A DNA stretch of 64,000 nucleotides from Tachypleus tridentatus (taxonomy: Eukaryota; Arthropoda; Merostomata; Xiphosura; Limulidae): NCBI RefSeq assembly GCF_004210375.1, contig NC_134829.1, forward strand, positions 52,506,107 through 52,570,106, written 5' to 3'. Position numbers and translations under genes: made by a program. This document shows positions 1 to 12,602 of this stretch, piece after piece (position 1 is the first letter of the stretch; the number at the start of each line of letters is the position of its first letter). The notes under the pieces are model-generated. The model did not search any database, had not been told where the DNA came from, and was given only the letters and a program-made list of their open reading frames with translations.

Positions 1-1408
1 AGAAACTTTTAATAAAGCAGCAAGCCTGTCCTCATTTCATTTATCATAATGAGATACATTTGCTGCATGCAGGTTAGAAATGAACAAATGTATAAAATAT
101 TTTGTTTATAGAACTCATCTTTGTACTGCATTTCATGCACACATAACACATCTTAATATATTTTGTATCAAGTAAAATAAAATTGGAATTTTGTAATAGA
201 TTTACATTTGTTCAATTGCAGATATATTACAAAGTAATGTCAACAGCCAGAAATTCTTCAAGAACACTTCATATTTTTTTGTTTCTAATTTAATCTCAGA
301 ATGACTTGTATAACCAATACAAAATTATTTTTCAACATCCATTCTATAAGCAATAACAACTGTGACACTAGAAGCGAGTAAGTGAATTAATATCCCAGCT
401 GCTGACCTGATGAAATTGTGCTAAAATAACTCATGAAGAAAACTCATGCCAATGGTAATTTGTATTACAAACAAGTTGTTTCAGCTGTATTCAAGTGTAA
501 ATTAATATTAAAGTTATTAACTCTATAAATCCAGAAGGTGCTTTAGCTGCATCTGGATGCATATTTTACTGAAGGAAATCATTTTTACTGCAGGGTTTTT
601 ACAGCACTGTTTACTGGAAGCATTATGTTCATTTAATATAAAAACAAGTGGTATACATTAGATTTTAAGGAACTTTCAACTTGTCATTTCAATAATAGAT
701 AAACATGTTCCCATTTAGAATATTACAAGAAAAGAGATTACAATTAGAACTAGGCCAGAGATAATTCCAACTATTTTAAATTCTATTAAAACCAGATATT
801 AAATGTACTACTTATGTCCAACAAACAAAATGCAGGTTTTTTTTAAAAATACTCTAGTGAAAAGATTGACATTAAATATATTTTTAAAAAACATTAAAAT
901 GAGTATTCAACAAATAATTAAACTAAAACAAAACTTGAAAAACTACTTTATTATCAATATATTTAAAATTGAACATGAGTTAATACATACCAAGATAAAG
1001 TTTATTTACATAATACACAATTAATTATTACTCATACAATTTTGTAGTTCTAAGAATGTTTACTTTTGTAACATGGGGAAAAAACATATGCATTATCATC
1101 AGAAAATTTAAGCCATTGGATATCAAAGTTTTCCTCACAATGTTAAAGATGAATGAATATTATTAAATTCTATTTCTACTAATGAAGTGCCAAATTTGAT
1201 TAATGCATGGATATGCCAGGAAATAGAACGTGCAGGTTTGCATCCTAGCTTGTGAATCAAAACAGCCCCAGTTGCAAATGACATTCTTCTTTGCTTAGCA
1301 TAACACTTGAATAAATCTCTTGTGTCTTATCTTCTAGATGTCCCACAACAGAGCTGATCATTTCTTGCAAATTCTGCCAAACAGCACTTAAAGTACTTTC
1401 ACTCTTTT

Positions 1409-1411
<3 letters not shown>
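1..1411. other. AT-rich non-coding stretch
   Basis: I see nothing that supports a gene here. Open frames are short, AT-driven and lack splice context or a recognisable protein. No SINE copy is present. Confidence 0.6.

Positions 1412-1449
<38 letters not shown>
1412..1449. repeat. (TA)n microsatellite
   Basis: An uninterrupted run of about 19 AT dinucleotides. It creates a spurious Tyr-Ile run in a minus-strand open frame. Shorter TA tracts occur near 23355 and 52465. Confidence 0.95.
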
Positions 1450-1455
<6 letters not shown>

Positions 1456-4400
1456 CTTGCAGTAGTCTGTTCATGATGTTTGAAAGTCAATACCTGCAGC
1501 CTAGCACATTAGACTAGCATTGAGCCAGTTATAAATTCCCCCAATACACACTTGGTGCCAAGGACTGACCAATGTGACAATTTTAACTTGTATATTGTTT
1601 TAATATTATAACTTTCCATACAGTAAGTTTATCTTCATTTAAGTTGGCAGACTTTTAGTAAACATCACAAGTCATTTCTACATAAATCAGTTTAATTATA
1701 TTTTCACAAAAGATTCATCCATAAATATACTGAGTATTTTTTTATCTTTTCCAAGTGCAAAATGCTTTTCATGTTAAGATTCAAAATACTTTTCTTCATC
1801 CCAAAAATCTCAAATGTTGGCTGCATAATCTCTAAAACCTCCTGTTATTTTCTCTACTTTAATTTTATACAAAGTTGGTCAATTTGACCAACCTCGTAAC
1901 TATAAAAGAACAAAAAAGAGATAGAATGACTTCAAATTATAACAAGAAACAATATTTGTTTAAACTAATTAGCTTTAAACATCTATTTATAACTAAATTT
2001 TATTATTTTATTGCCATTTCAATCATTTCTAACTACTAGCACTATTTGCACCATTATAAGTTATAAATCACATGGGGAATGTGTGGTTCACATTATGCTA
2101 TAAAATTATACTACCCATGAGATACTCCAAGCTTTTCACATTCATGCCATGTGAAAATCTTTTATTGTATTAATATTTATTTTAGTTAGCCTTAACTAAC
2201 TTGAAGTGTTTTCTATTTTTACATTTTAGTTACTTTTATAATGATAAATAAAGAATACACATGAAAAACAAGAAATAAAGTGCTTATCTGGGCTTTCTAC
2301 TTTTTTTATGTTTACTGTATATTATACATAATCCTACTTTTTTTTTTATTACACTAAGGGTAGTAGTGCACTGAATAATTTTTATTTGATTAAATAATGT
2401 ACCAAAAAACATTAAATAATAGCATTCAAAAAGCAGACATTGCATCTCATAACTATTACAATTTTTCTGGCTTTCTATATGATAAGAGATGTTACAAGTT
2501 GATGCATTTCTCATGGGAATCAAGTTTGCACTGAGAGAATATACGACTTTTCTGTACAGAAAACTGCATAATTTAATGTGTCATTTGATAGATGAAGAAT
2601 TGGCTTTCTATTGATTATGCATAATATAGTAATAAATATGAGACAGAACTGTTGACAAATCCTAAAAGAGAGGACAAAGTGTGCGTACAGCAAAGGGGGT
2701 CTGATTTTCTATTTGATGGTCTGTAACCAAACAAAAATGAAGGCTATGAAAAATTACATTTTACCTGAGCAATGACAACATTATAATAAAACTTTACTTG
2801 AAATATCACATTTCTTGAAGTGGTGGCAAATAAATTAAAGAAACAGTGCCTAAAGACAAAATGTCAACCTCCTCTCACTAGGCAAAATTCAGAATCCTTT
2901 TTTTTAAATGGTCTTATAAAATTATAAACTTAAAACTTATACACTATTAAATAAAGGATCATTAGTTACAATTTTATGCTGTAATATCTGGTATAAGATT
3001 AACAAACACAAAGTAGTTAATTAAATTTTAAATGGAACTCACTAAAAACCTTGTGACATGCAGAATAAAGGGCAACTGTGGCAAGAGTGGTAATTTTGGA
3101 CATTTTCTCCTACAAAAAGCCAAGTAGGCCACATTGTGAGGAGTATGATGAGGTTTCATACACACAAAAACTAACAAATTAATTTGAAAAACAATTTGTA
3201 TTAACCTTGTTCAGTTGTAATGAAGTCACTTCCCCTGGTTAATCAATAGTTGTAATTTTTTTGTGACAGCTAAGGTGTTTGGTATTTCTTGCAGTTTTGA
3301 AGTTTTACTCTATACATCAGTAACTATTTTGTTTCTGAAATGCCAGGTATGGTAGAATGAAATATTAAGGTCTGAAGCTGAATGAAAGTGTCATTATAAT
3401 AAAAACATATCATTTACCTCTTCATTAGTGGATGTCCTTACAAAAAGTTAAGGCTTTTAGTACTGGATCTAGTTACCATAATGTGTTAAAATGATGAAGA
3501 TTAAAATGATGCTATGCAATATCTGCTAACTACTAATGAAATGCAACATTAATTAGCAGTTTTTGTTAATTAAATCCATCAGACTATTTAGTCCTCTGAA
3601 TTCACAAGGCCACAGGTCTTTCAGTCATATCCAACAGGTTTGATCATGATCTTGTCTGTGTGAACTATATAAAACTTGCTTAGTATCAGAATATCACAGT
3701 CAGGTATTCTGAAGATAACCAAAGTAATTATTTGTATTCAAATCAGGTTGTCCTTATATTATATCCAATTATACACCCAAGTCTTTGTTATCTTTTTTTT
3801 TCAAATACTCTATTGTAGTGTCAGAGATTTATAATAAATTATTAAAATATTTTGATGTTGGCAAAACTGCCTGTGGTGACTTCTTACTTCTACAACATCT
3901 AATACAATCTTTTATTACTATTCCTGTGTCATTCAGAATTTGTTAATCTAATTGTGGATCTACCATTAGAACACTTTTATTCATTATCTATACAAATGGT
4001 TCAGTAAATACTTGTCTATTTAACATTAGGCTGTTTGGTGATAGCAATTTGTTTATGAGCAAAAGGAATTTAAGTGTTTTCAACTAGTAGTTAACCATAA
4101 AATAGTAAACATAAATGGATGTTAGCAAAATAACTTTGAAATGATCTTAGAAAAATTAAGTATATGATTTTGTCAAAGAAAGAAAAGAAAAAAGTTTATA
4201 TTTCATGTGTATGTTAACTTAAGTTAATGAAAGTTTAGTTAAAATTAAACAACTTGTATGTGAATGGCTGTCTGCAGGATCTAACTTCTTAATGCTCATA
4301 AAGAAATATATTCATTTTATGTATTAACCTACACAAGACATCAAGTAGATTTCAGTTAGAATTAATCACCAAAGTGTGGTTGGACTACATGACCACTTGA

Positions 4401-4560
4401 TATTTTTATCAATTTGCATGTAAAATAAATGATGTTAATCGTTACATTCATCTTGTAGCTTTTTATACACGTAAGTATAAATGTTAATGTGGAAATAAAG
4501 TAGCTGTGTGCAGATATAACCTTGGATTAGATACAGGTGCATAAACAGTTTTGAAAAATT
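1450..4560. other. Non-coding stretch with dispersed-repeat fragments
   Basis: No gene is supported. Roughly 1870-2020 resembles 6850-7000 and 8990-9150: a shared 'gac..caacctc' stretch is followed by 'aatgact.ca.attata'. A short stretch at 2545-2600 reappears in reverse complement near 12240-12300. The rest shows no structure I can interpret. Confidence 0.5.
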
Positions 4561-4587
4561 CTTTGACAGATTGTTTAGGCAGAGTAT

Positions 4588-4955
4588 TCATGATGAACCT
4601 TTGTGACGGCAACTGCCTGTTATGGAGACGCAAGTATGGAGGACGACGTTTCGAACGTCTTCCACCTTTCATATTCGAATGAGCATGTGTGTACTTTTGC
4701 ATGCGTGTGTAAGGTACTGTTGGTCTTTTAAGTGTTCTGGTGGATTGTGGAGAGCGTGTTATGACTGGTTGGATTATCACTGTTTCTGATTGGAGGAGAC
4801 ATTTCCTGTAGATTCAACCAATGACAGCCACAGGTTACTTAACTATAATACAGAACCTCTGTTTAGTGAAGGTTTAATAGTGTTAATATAAAATGATTCT
4901 TTGATTTTTATTGTCTTCCAGAATTCCTCTGTGTCAATGATAGATATTGTTGCAT
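4588..4955 (-). mobile_element. Penelope-like element terminal segment, inverted copy
   Basis: Read on the minus strand, this closely matches 5258-5612 on the plus strand. It covers the last codons of the endonuclease frame, the spacer with 'ctcctccaatcagaaacag', and a tail containing 'ttcgaaacgtc'. The two copies face each other as an inverted repeat with about 300 bases between the arms. Terminal repeats in either orientation are characteristic of Penelope-like elements. The family call rests on the adjacent GIY-YIG-like frame. Confidence 0.7.
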
Positions 4956-4984
4956 ACTGCAATGTTTCAGTGAAAAAACTCAAA

Positions 4985-5436
4985 TGCAGAGCCACGAAAT
5001 TCAACATAGAATTCCAGTGGAAATCCTACAATACCTTAAAGTCCATCATGGTAAAAAACAAACAGCGACCTACTAAAGAGAATCTCAAAAATGTTATATC
5101 TATGAAATTCCGTGTTCCTGCAACAATACATACATTGGAGAAATGGGAAGAAAACTCACGACAAGAATAAAAGAACATAAAGATAGTACAAGACTCTTGA
5201 AAACACTAAATTCAGTCATTACAAAGCATGCCATGTCGACTGGACATAGAATAAACTGGGAGAAAACTATAATCATTGACACAGAGAAATTCTGGAAGAC
5301 AAGAAAAATCAATGAATCATTTTATATTAACACTATTAAACCTTCACTAAACAGAGATTCCAGATTACAGGTGAGTAATCTGTGGCTACCATTGGTTGAC
5401 TCTTCAGGAAATCTCTCCTCCAATCAGAAACAGTGA
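4985..5436 (+). pseudogene. Penelope-like element GIY-YIG endonuclease fragment
   Basis: This is the C-terminal part of a retroelement polyprotein. From 5101 a single frame reads YEIPCSC, then TYIGEMGRKL, then TRIKEHK, the layout of the GIY-YIG endonuclease domain that follows the reverse transcriptase in Penelope-like elements. Upstream (4985-5095) the frame ends in KENLKNV, and two extra bases at about 5098-5100 shift it. The C-terminus (5280-5350) reads KINESFYINTIKPSLN, as in the ends of these proteins. The reverse transcriptase is absent, so this is a 5'-truncated and frameshifted dead copy. The opposite-strand open frame over 5100-5312 is a shadow of it. Confidence 0.8.
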
Positions 5437-5640
5437 TAATACAACCAATCATACACACTCTCCACAATCCACCAGGACACTATAAAAGACCAACAACACC
5501 TTACACACACACTGACTTGAAGACGAAAGGCGGAAGACTTTCAAAACGTCCTCTACACTTGTGTCTCTACAACACGCAGTTGCCGTCCATTCTACAAAGG
5601 TTAATCAGTTTTATGAAAACTTGTTTAAAGAGTAAATGAG
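5437..5640 (+). mobile_element. Penelope-like element 3' terminal segment
   Basis: The tail follows the GIY-YIG fragment directly and pairs with the minus copy at 4588-4955. It contains 'gaagacgaaaggcggaagac' followed by 'tttcaaaacgtc', similar to ribozyme-like tails elsewhere in the window. No host gene is seen from here to 6100. Confidence 0.65.
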
Positions 5641-6104
5641 GTCTATTTGAACCTCACTGATGATTCTAGGATAATGTAAGAATAAAAACTTGAATACTTA
5701 CCAGATCAAAACAGATATTACAAAAGTTTGCAGCACATTTGTCACAACTCCAATGGGCAGCCGACTTACTACATTCGTCGCAAATCACTGAAGAGAAAAC
5801 AAAAAGAAAAGATATGGATTTGAAAAAGACATTTCTCTTAAGCAAAACCAGAAGTACTTACATTTCATCATTTAAAACCCAGGTAATCAAAACACACATT
5901 TTGAAACTGAATTCAGAGTTGTTTTAATCCTAATTTCATCAACAACTCTGATTACTCTGCTTTTTTTCTTACTCTCCATCAATTGCCTATACCAAAAACA
6001 GTGATGCACATATACTTTAAGGTATTCTGTAATGCTATTCCTTTATTTTAACCAACAAACAATGGTAAAATTCCCAAGTGTTACATAGTTGCTAATATTA
6101 ATCT

Positions 6105-6435
6105 AATTTTTAAGAAGGGTGGTATGAGTTGCTCTTGAAGCTATAAACCAGTTATTCTTATTTCTGTAATGGAAAAATTTCTAGTGTCATATAAAAAAAA
6201 AAAACTTTTAGTGAAATATGATGTTAAATCAATACAGAATCACCAAGTAGAAATAATGTGATGAGAAGAATACTTGATATCCAGACAGCAGTGTATGTGA
6301 ATTGGTGTATTTAGATTTTCAAAAAGCTTTTGATAAGGTGCCACATAAATGATTAGGTAAGAAAGTAACATCAGTGGGGGTTGGGGAAAGACAATTAAAT
6401 TGTAGGTTGGTCGGTGAGAGAAAGCTGTTATTAAC
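6105..6435 (+). pseudogene. CR1/L2-like LINE reverse transcriptase fragment
   Basis: Broken frames across this stretch read KKGG..CS..YKPVILISVMEKFL and then VYLDFQKAFDKVPHK. These are the finger motif (NYRPVSL) and catalytic motif A (D-F-x-KAFD-x-V-H) of non-LTR reverse transcriptases. Stops and frameshifts separate the motifs, so the copy is dead. Clade assignment (CR1-like rather than Jockey or RTE) is a guess from motif wording. Confidence 0.7.
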
Positions 6436-6439
6436 AAAT

Positions 6440-7545
6440 CCAGTTGACCCTTTCAGTTTGGGCTCAATCCCTGGGACCAATCTCATAATTAGTTTGTGAT
6501 CATTAAAGTTTTCATGCTATTACTTTTAAACTAGTAAGTGTATATTCATGAAATCTGGCAGATTATCAACAAGCATTGCAATGCTTTCATACACAAAACA
6601 TCAGATTCTTTTTTATCAAGTCTTAAGATTTGTTAACCAACGTTTTTCTCCTGCCTTTTTTCTTTTTGTATGTTGCTTATCTAACATGTGATGCAAGTTT
6701 CACTTTGAGATTAAAAATACTTTTAATCCATTAGAAAATTTTCAAATTTGACGTGCTAAATCCTTATTATGTCCTAATAGTTTTATCAAATGTTTTTTTT
6801 TATGAAAATACCTTATATAGTTTATGTAACTTTTCCTAATGAATTTCTGTATGGGTTCAGTTAATTTGACTGACCTCATAACCACCATATAAAATATTAG
6901 GAAATGAATATGAATTATGCTTTTTCCATTCTGAAATGACTACAGATTATAATACGAAAACATTAATGTTTAGACTAAATAGCTTAAACCTCATAAAATT
7001 ATACAATAGTATATATTTATTTCTATTATACTGACCTTTCAGCCACACCTGGCTAACAAGAAGGAAGTTACAAGGATGCAGTACATGTGCACTGATGTTA
7101 CTGTATAAAACAATATAAGACTGACCTGTAGTCTTTAACAAAGTAATCTGTCTTGGCTGTGTTTTATTGTACTAGTAGTTTGTGAAATAGTCACATTTCA
7201 ATTATCATACATTATATATATACACACACACACATATGCAGATTATTACTGTTTACAAATAGGTTAATATTATTTGTCTTAAAAGACAGAACAGTATATA
7301 TAGAAGTAAAGAGAACAATTTTCTCTTCTAGTTACAACTTCTGTGCTTGGCTGCTGCTTGTCATAGCATGCTATGCCTCAAGACATTTGGCACGTGAACA
7401 ATATGAAATGAAACAATTTTTGTAGATTCTACACACACACACATTTAAATAATTAGAAAATCATAAATTAATTCACTGATGCCACAATATTACATTGAAT
7501 TTACCAAGTTTAATAACTAAACTGTATTGGAGTATAAAAAAATAA
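6440..7545. repeat. Dispersed ~1.3-kb repeat, copy 1
   Basis: Diverged but collinear with 9165-10140. Shared landmarks in order are 'ttttcatgctat.actttta', 'gcagattatca', 'ttgac.gacctca', 'gccacac.tggctaac', 'tcttctagttac' and 'taactaa.ctgtattgg'. No protein is apparent. It could be the 3' portion of an unrecognised retroelement or an old segmental duplication. The homology resumes at 8440 after the minisatellite. Confidence 0.6.
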
Positions 7546-7551
7546 CAGATT

Positions 7552-8128
7552 TTGAACAAGCTAAAGACTTGACTCACCAACACAAAAGTGTGTCTTGAAC
7601 AAGCTAAAGACTTGACTCACCAACACAAAAGTGTGTCTTGAACAAGCTAAAGATTTGACTCACCAACACAAAAGTGTGTCTTGAACAAGCTAAAGATTTG
7701 ACTCACCAACACAAAAGTGTGTCTTGAACAAGCTAAAGATTTGACTCACCAGCACAAAAGTGTGTCTTGAACAAGCTAAAGACTTGACTCACCAACACAA
7801 AAGTGTGTCTTGAACAAGCTAAAGACTTGACTCACCAACACAAAAGTGTGTCTTGAACAAGCTAAAGATTTGACTCACCAGCACAAAAGTTTGTCTTGAA
7901 CAAGCTAAAGATTTGACTCACCAGCACAAAAGTGTGTCTTGAACAAGCTAAAGATTTGACTCACCAACACAAAAGTGTGTCTTGAACAAGCTAAAGATTT
8001 GACTCACCAACACAAAAGTGTGTCACAAAAGTTTGTCTTGAACAAGCTAAAGATTTGACTCACCAACACAAAAGTTCGTCTTGAACAAGCTAAAGATTTG
8101 ACTCACCAACACAAAAGTTCGTCTTGAA
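7552..8128. repeat. 43-bp minisatellite
   Basis: About 13 copies of a 43-bp unit (landmarks 'cttgaacaagctaaaga' and 'gactcaccaacacaaaag'), with start-to-start spacing of 43 bases. Point variants (acttg/atttg, caac/cagc) recur between units, and one unit near 8025 is truncated. The period is not a multiple of three, so it stays closed in all frames. It interrupts the dispersed repeat. Confidence 0.95.
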
Positions 8129-8199
8129 AGAAAGAGGGATATCATTATTTTTTAAAATGGCTGGAAAACAAAAATCACTGAAAACACATTCTGAGCTTT

Positions 8200-8350
8200 T
8201 GTCTTCTCAAGATGGTCAGTAGGGGTATTAGCACTTTAATTAAAATAGAGTACAGAACAACATTTCCTCCTGAAGATGACCCAAGAAGCTCGAAACGTTC
8301 TGCATTTTAGGTTAATTATACCAGCTGTCATAAGAATACATTTTTACATC
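8200..8350 (+). mobile_element. Penelope-like tail with ribozyme-like core
   Basis: Contains 'cctgaagatgaccc', an 'aagaagctc' segment and 'gaaacgttctg'. It is flanked by arms ('gtattagcacttt' on the left, an 'attatacc.gctgt' type on the right) related to those of the hairpin at 16491-16637. The CTGANGA...GAAA arrangement resembles a hammerhead core. No protein remains. Confidence 0.55.
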
Positions 8351-8439
8351 AAGTGGGCTTCTTGTCATCATGAATTCTGAACTTTTGGTCAGCTATCTAT
8401 GTCACATATAAAAATAAGTGTTTATAAGATACTATTTTT

Positions 8440-8660
8440 AAAACTAGAAAAGTGAGTGGGGCGACCATGTTTGATTCACTGAATATAGTAATAGTTCAGC
8501 AAACAGAATAGATTAAAGGGTTTTATTTTATACCTTATTTTGTGAATATTGGGAATTTAAGTTCCTCACTTATTCAAATCTGTAGACTTTGTAAGTTTGA
8601 CATTACAAACGTCTAATCTGAACCAGAACTGTATTCAACAACAAATATAACACACAAAAA
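8440..8660. repeat. Dispersed repeat, continuation of copy 1
   Basis: Matches 10255-10450 through 'gtgag..', 'agcaaacaga', 'tgtagactttgta' and 'cattacaaacgtct' type landmarks. It restores collinearity with copy 2 once the minisatellite and the Penelope-like tail are removed. Confidence 0.5.
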
Positions 8661-8854
8661 TCAATGTTTATGTGTTTTTAATGTTTACTTTTAACTTGAC
8701 AAATCAAAAAACATGAATTATATTCTATAATTGGATGCTGAACCTAATGACAAAAAATTCATAAAACAGTAGTTCAATAAAGTTTTAAATGCGAGTCAAC
8801 AAACATGATGACATGGTCTTTCACACGAACCATCTGAAAACAGTTAAAATGGAT

Positions 8855-8930
8855 CTATATTACTAATGGTGCTCCTCAGAGGTCAGTGCTTTGTCTTTAT
8901 CTATATTAGTGATATTAAATTCTTGGGTAT
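8855..8930 (+). pseudogene. LINE reverse transcriptase crumb
   Basis: One frame reads NGAPQRSVLCLYLY, matching the G-x-PQGSVLGP-L motif (motif B) of non-LTR reverse transcriptases with decay. It is about 25 codons long, with nothing recognisable before or after. Confidence 0.55.
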
Positions 8931-9164
8931 TTCTAGATAGCTGTATATTAATTTTAATTCATCTGCTATTTTTCCCTACCCTCGTACTAAATGGTGAGAA
9001 ATCTGCAATGCAACAAAGTGGAAAGTTGGAAAGTACAAAATCTAATTATGCTTTTCTAGTCTTAGAATGACTGCATATTGTACAATACAATTAGAGAATG
9101 TTGGTTCTTGTGGCTAAAGCTAATAGTTTCTTATATACATGTTCAGAATATTTCACTGCTTTTA

Positions 9165-10450
9165 ACTCTTTCAGCACAGGCTGAATTCCACAGAGTGACC
9201 TAGTAACCATTTTGTGCTTGTTATGGTTTTCATGCTATAACTTTTAAATATGAGAACACAAAGTTTTGCAGATTATCAGTAAACATTAAAAGGCTTCAGT
9301 AAACAAAATATCAATTTGTTCTCTATTAATTTAGAAGATTCCTTTAGTCATGTCTTCCTCATACGTAATTTTCTTTTTGGATATTGACTATCCAACATGC
9401 AAAGTAATTTTGATTTTAAGAACTGAAATACTTTTATGCATCAGAAAGTTTTAAAGTTTTACACTCAAAGTCTCTATAACCACCAGATAATTATAAAACT
9501 TTATACTTTATCTTTTATTTTTCCTATCGAATATCTGTAGAGGTTTGGTTGATTTTATTGACCTCAGTCACCATAAAAATTTATGAAATATAATTTACGT
9601 ATTTTGTGAAGGAATACAAGTTTCAAAAGAAAAACATATCTATATACATTTTTATTATTATTATTATACTGACCATTCCAGCCACACTTGGCTAACATTA
9701 CAGAAGTTCTAAAGTCATGGCACATATGTACTAGTATTAATGTATCTGTTAGCATGAAACTGGCCTTTACAAAATGACCTGTCCTATTATAATACACTAT
9801 CTATGTATGTACATTATTATTGTTTATAAATACATTATCAAATCATTTTTCATAAAACACAGAACAGTAAATAAAGAAGTATAACAAACAGTTATCTCTT
9901 CTAGTTACGAACTTTGAGCTCTTCTGCTGTTTGTCATAAGTTGCTAAGCCTTATCAAATTTTGCATGTAGAATACATGAAATGAAAATTTTTTTTAGGAT
10001 TTTATATATACATTTTGAAGTAACTAAAAAATCATAAATTACTGTACCAGTACTGCAGAATTCCATCATAATTTATCAAGCTCAGTAACTAAGCTGTATT
10101 GGGGCCTAAATAACATACAAAATCATCAGCTCAGTAAAGCCTTATCTCACTGCTTTGAATCTAGCATAAAAAGAAAGAGTTTGTTGCCCAAATATTTTAG
10201 GTGAACTTTTGATTTGTTATTCAGAGACAAAAGCAGATTTACATAAGTATTTCTAAAAATGGAAAGGTGAGCATTGTCACTGTGTTTGAGTCAGTAAAAG
10301 TAGTAATATCTCAACAAACAGAAAAGATAGGAGGTTCTTATTTTATATTCTAATTTGTCAGTATAGTTAACTTGACTTCCCGTAAGAAACTATAGACTTT
10401 GTATTAAGACATCACAAACATCTACTTTCAACCAATGCTGCATTCAAAAT
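9165..10450. repeat. Dispersed ~1.3-kb repeat, copy 2
   Basis: Collinear with 6440-7545 plus 8440-8660 (landmarks given under copy 1). It lacks the minisatellite and the Penelope-like insertion, so those arrived in copy 1 after duplication or were lost here. No coding potential is seen. The stretch 10450-11438 is plain AT-rich non-coding DNA. Confidence 0.55.
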
Positions 10451-11438
10451 ATCATGTGACATATGAAAAATCAATATTTAGGTATGTTATTTTAATACTT
10501 ACAGTGGAGTACAGTTTTGAATACATAGAGATTTTGATCCGTGTTAATAGAGTTAAAGCCTATCTTGGAATACACCAAGAGCAATTTATCACATCAGGAG
10601 GCTTTTGGATGAAGAATGGATCAAGTTACCAATATGCACAATAAAATTACAATCACATCTAGTACATCATCTCATGTTGTAAGTATGTTTTTAGGTTTTA
10701 TCTAACTTGAAAAGTTTCTAACTTTTACATTTTATTTGGCTTTATAAAATAAATGAAAAATATTTTAAAAATCTAATTTAGTACTCATATCTGTAATGTT
10801 GTTGTTTATGCCTTCAAAATTCTGAATAACAGGAATTTAAACAATAATGATATATAATAAAAGATATTATTTTCAATTTCAAATATGTAACATAGAACAC
10901 AAATTAAAACCACTCACAAAAAGAGGTATATCCTCAAACTGCTATATTTGAACAATATTTCTGAGTCATCCGTAAATGGGTTAAAAATTTTCCATAGCTG
11001 ATCAAACCAAAGAGTAAATCCAAAGTATACTATAACTATTTTAAAATTTATCAGCTGAACAAACTAGCCTCGTAAATAATTCAATGGTCTTCTTTCTCAG
11101 CAAATGTCAGATGGAATTATCGTCATTTTTTTGTAAAAGACAGAATGTGATAGGATGGATGTGGCACTTGGATTTCACTTTCTTGTTTATATGTCAGTTA
11201 AGTAAAAAAGCTGGAAATTATGAAGTTACATTATGGCTTATTGATAATATAAACGTGATATTTCTGATTAATCAAACTGTGATTGTCATATAGGTGTAAA
11301 AAGAAAGTCTAAGATGGACAATTCAGAGTTAATCTTGTAAAATAGAGATGTGAAAAGTGAGTTTATATAAATATTTCTATCTGAAACTAAAAAATGAAAA
11401 TTTATATATTAAAATCTCAATTATAAACTACACTTTGA

Positions 11439-11612
11439 CAGTTGCGTAGCTAGGGTTTTCAGCACCCGGTGACAAAGTCAGTTTTCGTGCCCCCTCGTGA
11501 CAAGATGTAAGCCATAATTCCTAATTATGTAACATCAATTTGCACCCCCCCCACCCCGTTGCTGCACCCAGGGACAGATGTACCCCCTTGTCCCCCCATA
11601 TTTATGCCACTG
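11439..11612. mobile_element. hAT-type MITE with 8-bp target duplication
   Basis: A 174-bp element begins 'cagttgcgtagctaggg' and ends 'atttatgccactg', giving short imperfect terminal inverted repeats. It is bracketed by 'cactttga' (11431-11438) and 'cactttgg' (11613-11620), a near-perfect 8-bp duplication typical of hAT elements. The interior is GC-rich compared with its flanks ('gcaccccccccaccccg' region). It has no ORF and is non-autonomous. Confidence 0.75.
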
Positions 11613-11620
11613 CACTTTGG

Positions 11621-12600
11621 TGCTAAATGTGTTGACACACAATAAAGGTAACTGAATTTTCAATGTGACCATAAAAAAGGTCATGGCATTTGTACTTTGC
11701 TCCTTTAGTATACAAAGGATTAAAAGTTGTGGAATGAGTTGCTTTTGGAAGTAGTGTAAGAGATAACCTTACAAGTTTAACCCTGTTACATCAGGTAGGT
11801 CAAAGTGCATGTCACACTCTTTTACAGAGTTACATTCAAAATGTGATAAAATTACTTTATTAACAGTACGTACGAATAAACATAGCATTAAAACATAACG
11901 AATAAATCTAGTTTTGGTATTACATAAATTTCAAGTTCTTAATTTTATAATATTAAAACAATTCTTGAAACTTTCTTAGTATGAATATTGTAATGTTCAT
12001 TTTCTGTCTTCTGTGTTTCCTAATTTATCACCTCTCTAAAAAATATGGAATTCAACTTAAATTATTCATTATAATATCTTCATCACTTTGGCAAAGCATA
12101 ATTCTTATAACCTTCAACCTTACTTGGTCACAGAGCCATGAACAGAAAATCAGATCCTCTTGCCACATACCCCACACAAAAGAAGTGTTAATACTTCTTT
12201 TCTAGCATTCAATACTATATTATCTATACCCAATAGAAAGTCAAAGTTTTCAACTATCAAATGACATATAATATTGCATTATTTTCTGTACAGAAAATTG
12301 ACTATTTGACTTCCAGTTCTAATTTATTCCCACAGGAAATACATTGAGAATCTTAGCTGAATTTTTAACTCAACAATTATTAAATATAAAGTTTTCATAA
12401 GGTATGCTAATGAGCAGCCTTGGCATTATGTAACTTGACAGGGTAACGAACTACACATTCTCTTAGTGATTTTCAACTTGTGGAGCAGGATTACTAATTA
12501 GACACAGTTCAAAGGGCAATAAACTAATAAAACGTAAGTAGAAACAGATATATACTGTTAAGGGCTTTTATCTATTTAAAATAAACAACTGTAGTTTCCT
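11621..12600. other. Non-coding stretch
   Basis: No gene is supported. The 12240-12300 segment is the reverse complement of 2545-2600. The open frame at 11981-12205 has no recognisable content. Confidence 0.5.
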
Positions 12601-12602
12601 CT

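Noticed and set aside
1257..1490. 77-codon minus frame
   Set aside because: Its middle is translated (TA)n microsatellite.
5100..5312. Minus-strand 70-codon frame
   Set aside because: Shadow of the GIY-YIG endonuclease fragment on the plus strand.
7552..8128. CRISPR-like regular array
   Set aside because: Units are contiguous with no unique spacers, and the genome is eukaryotic. The same holds for the other arrays.
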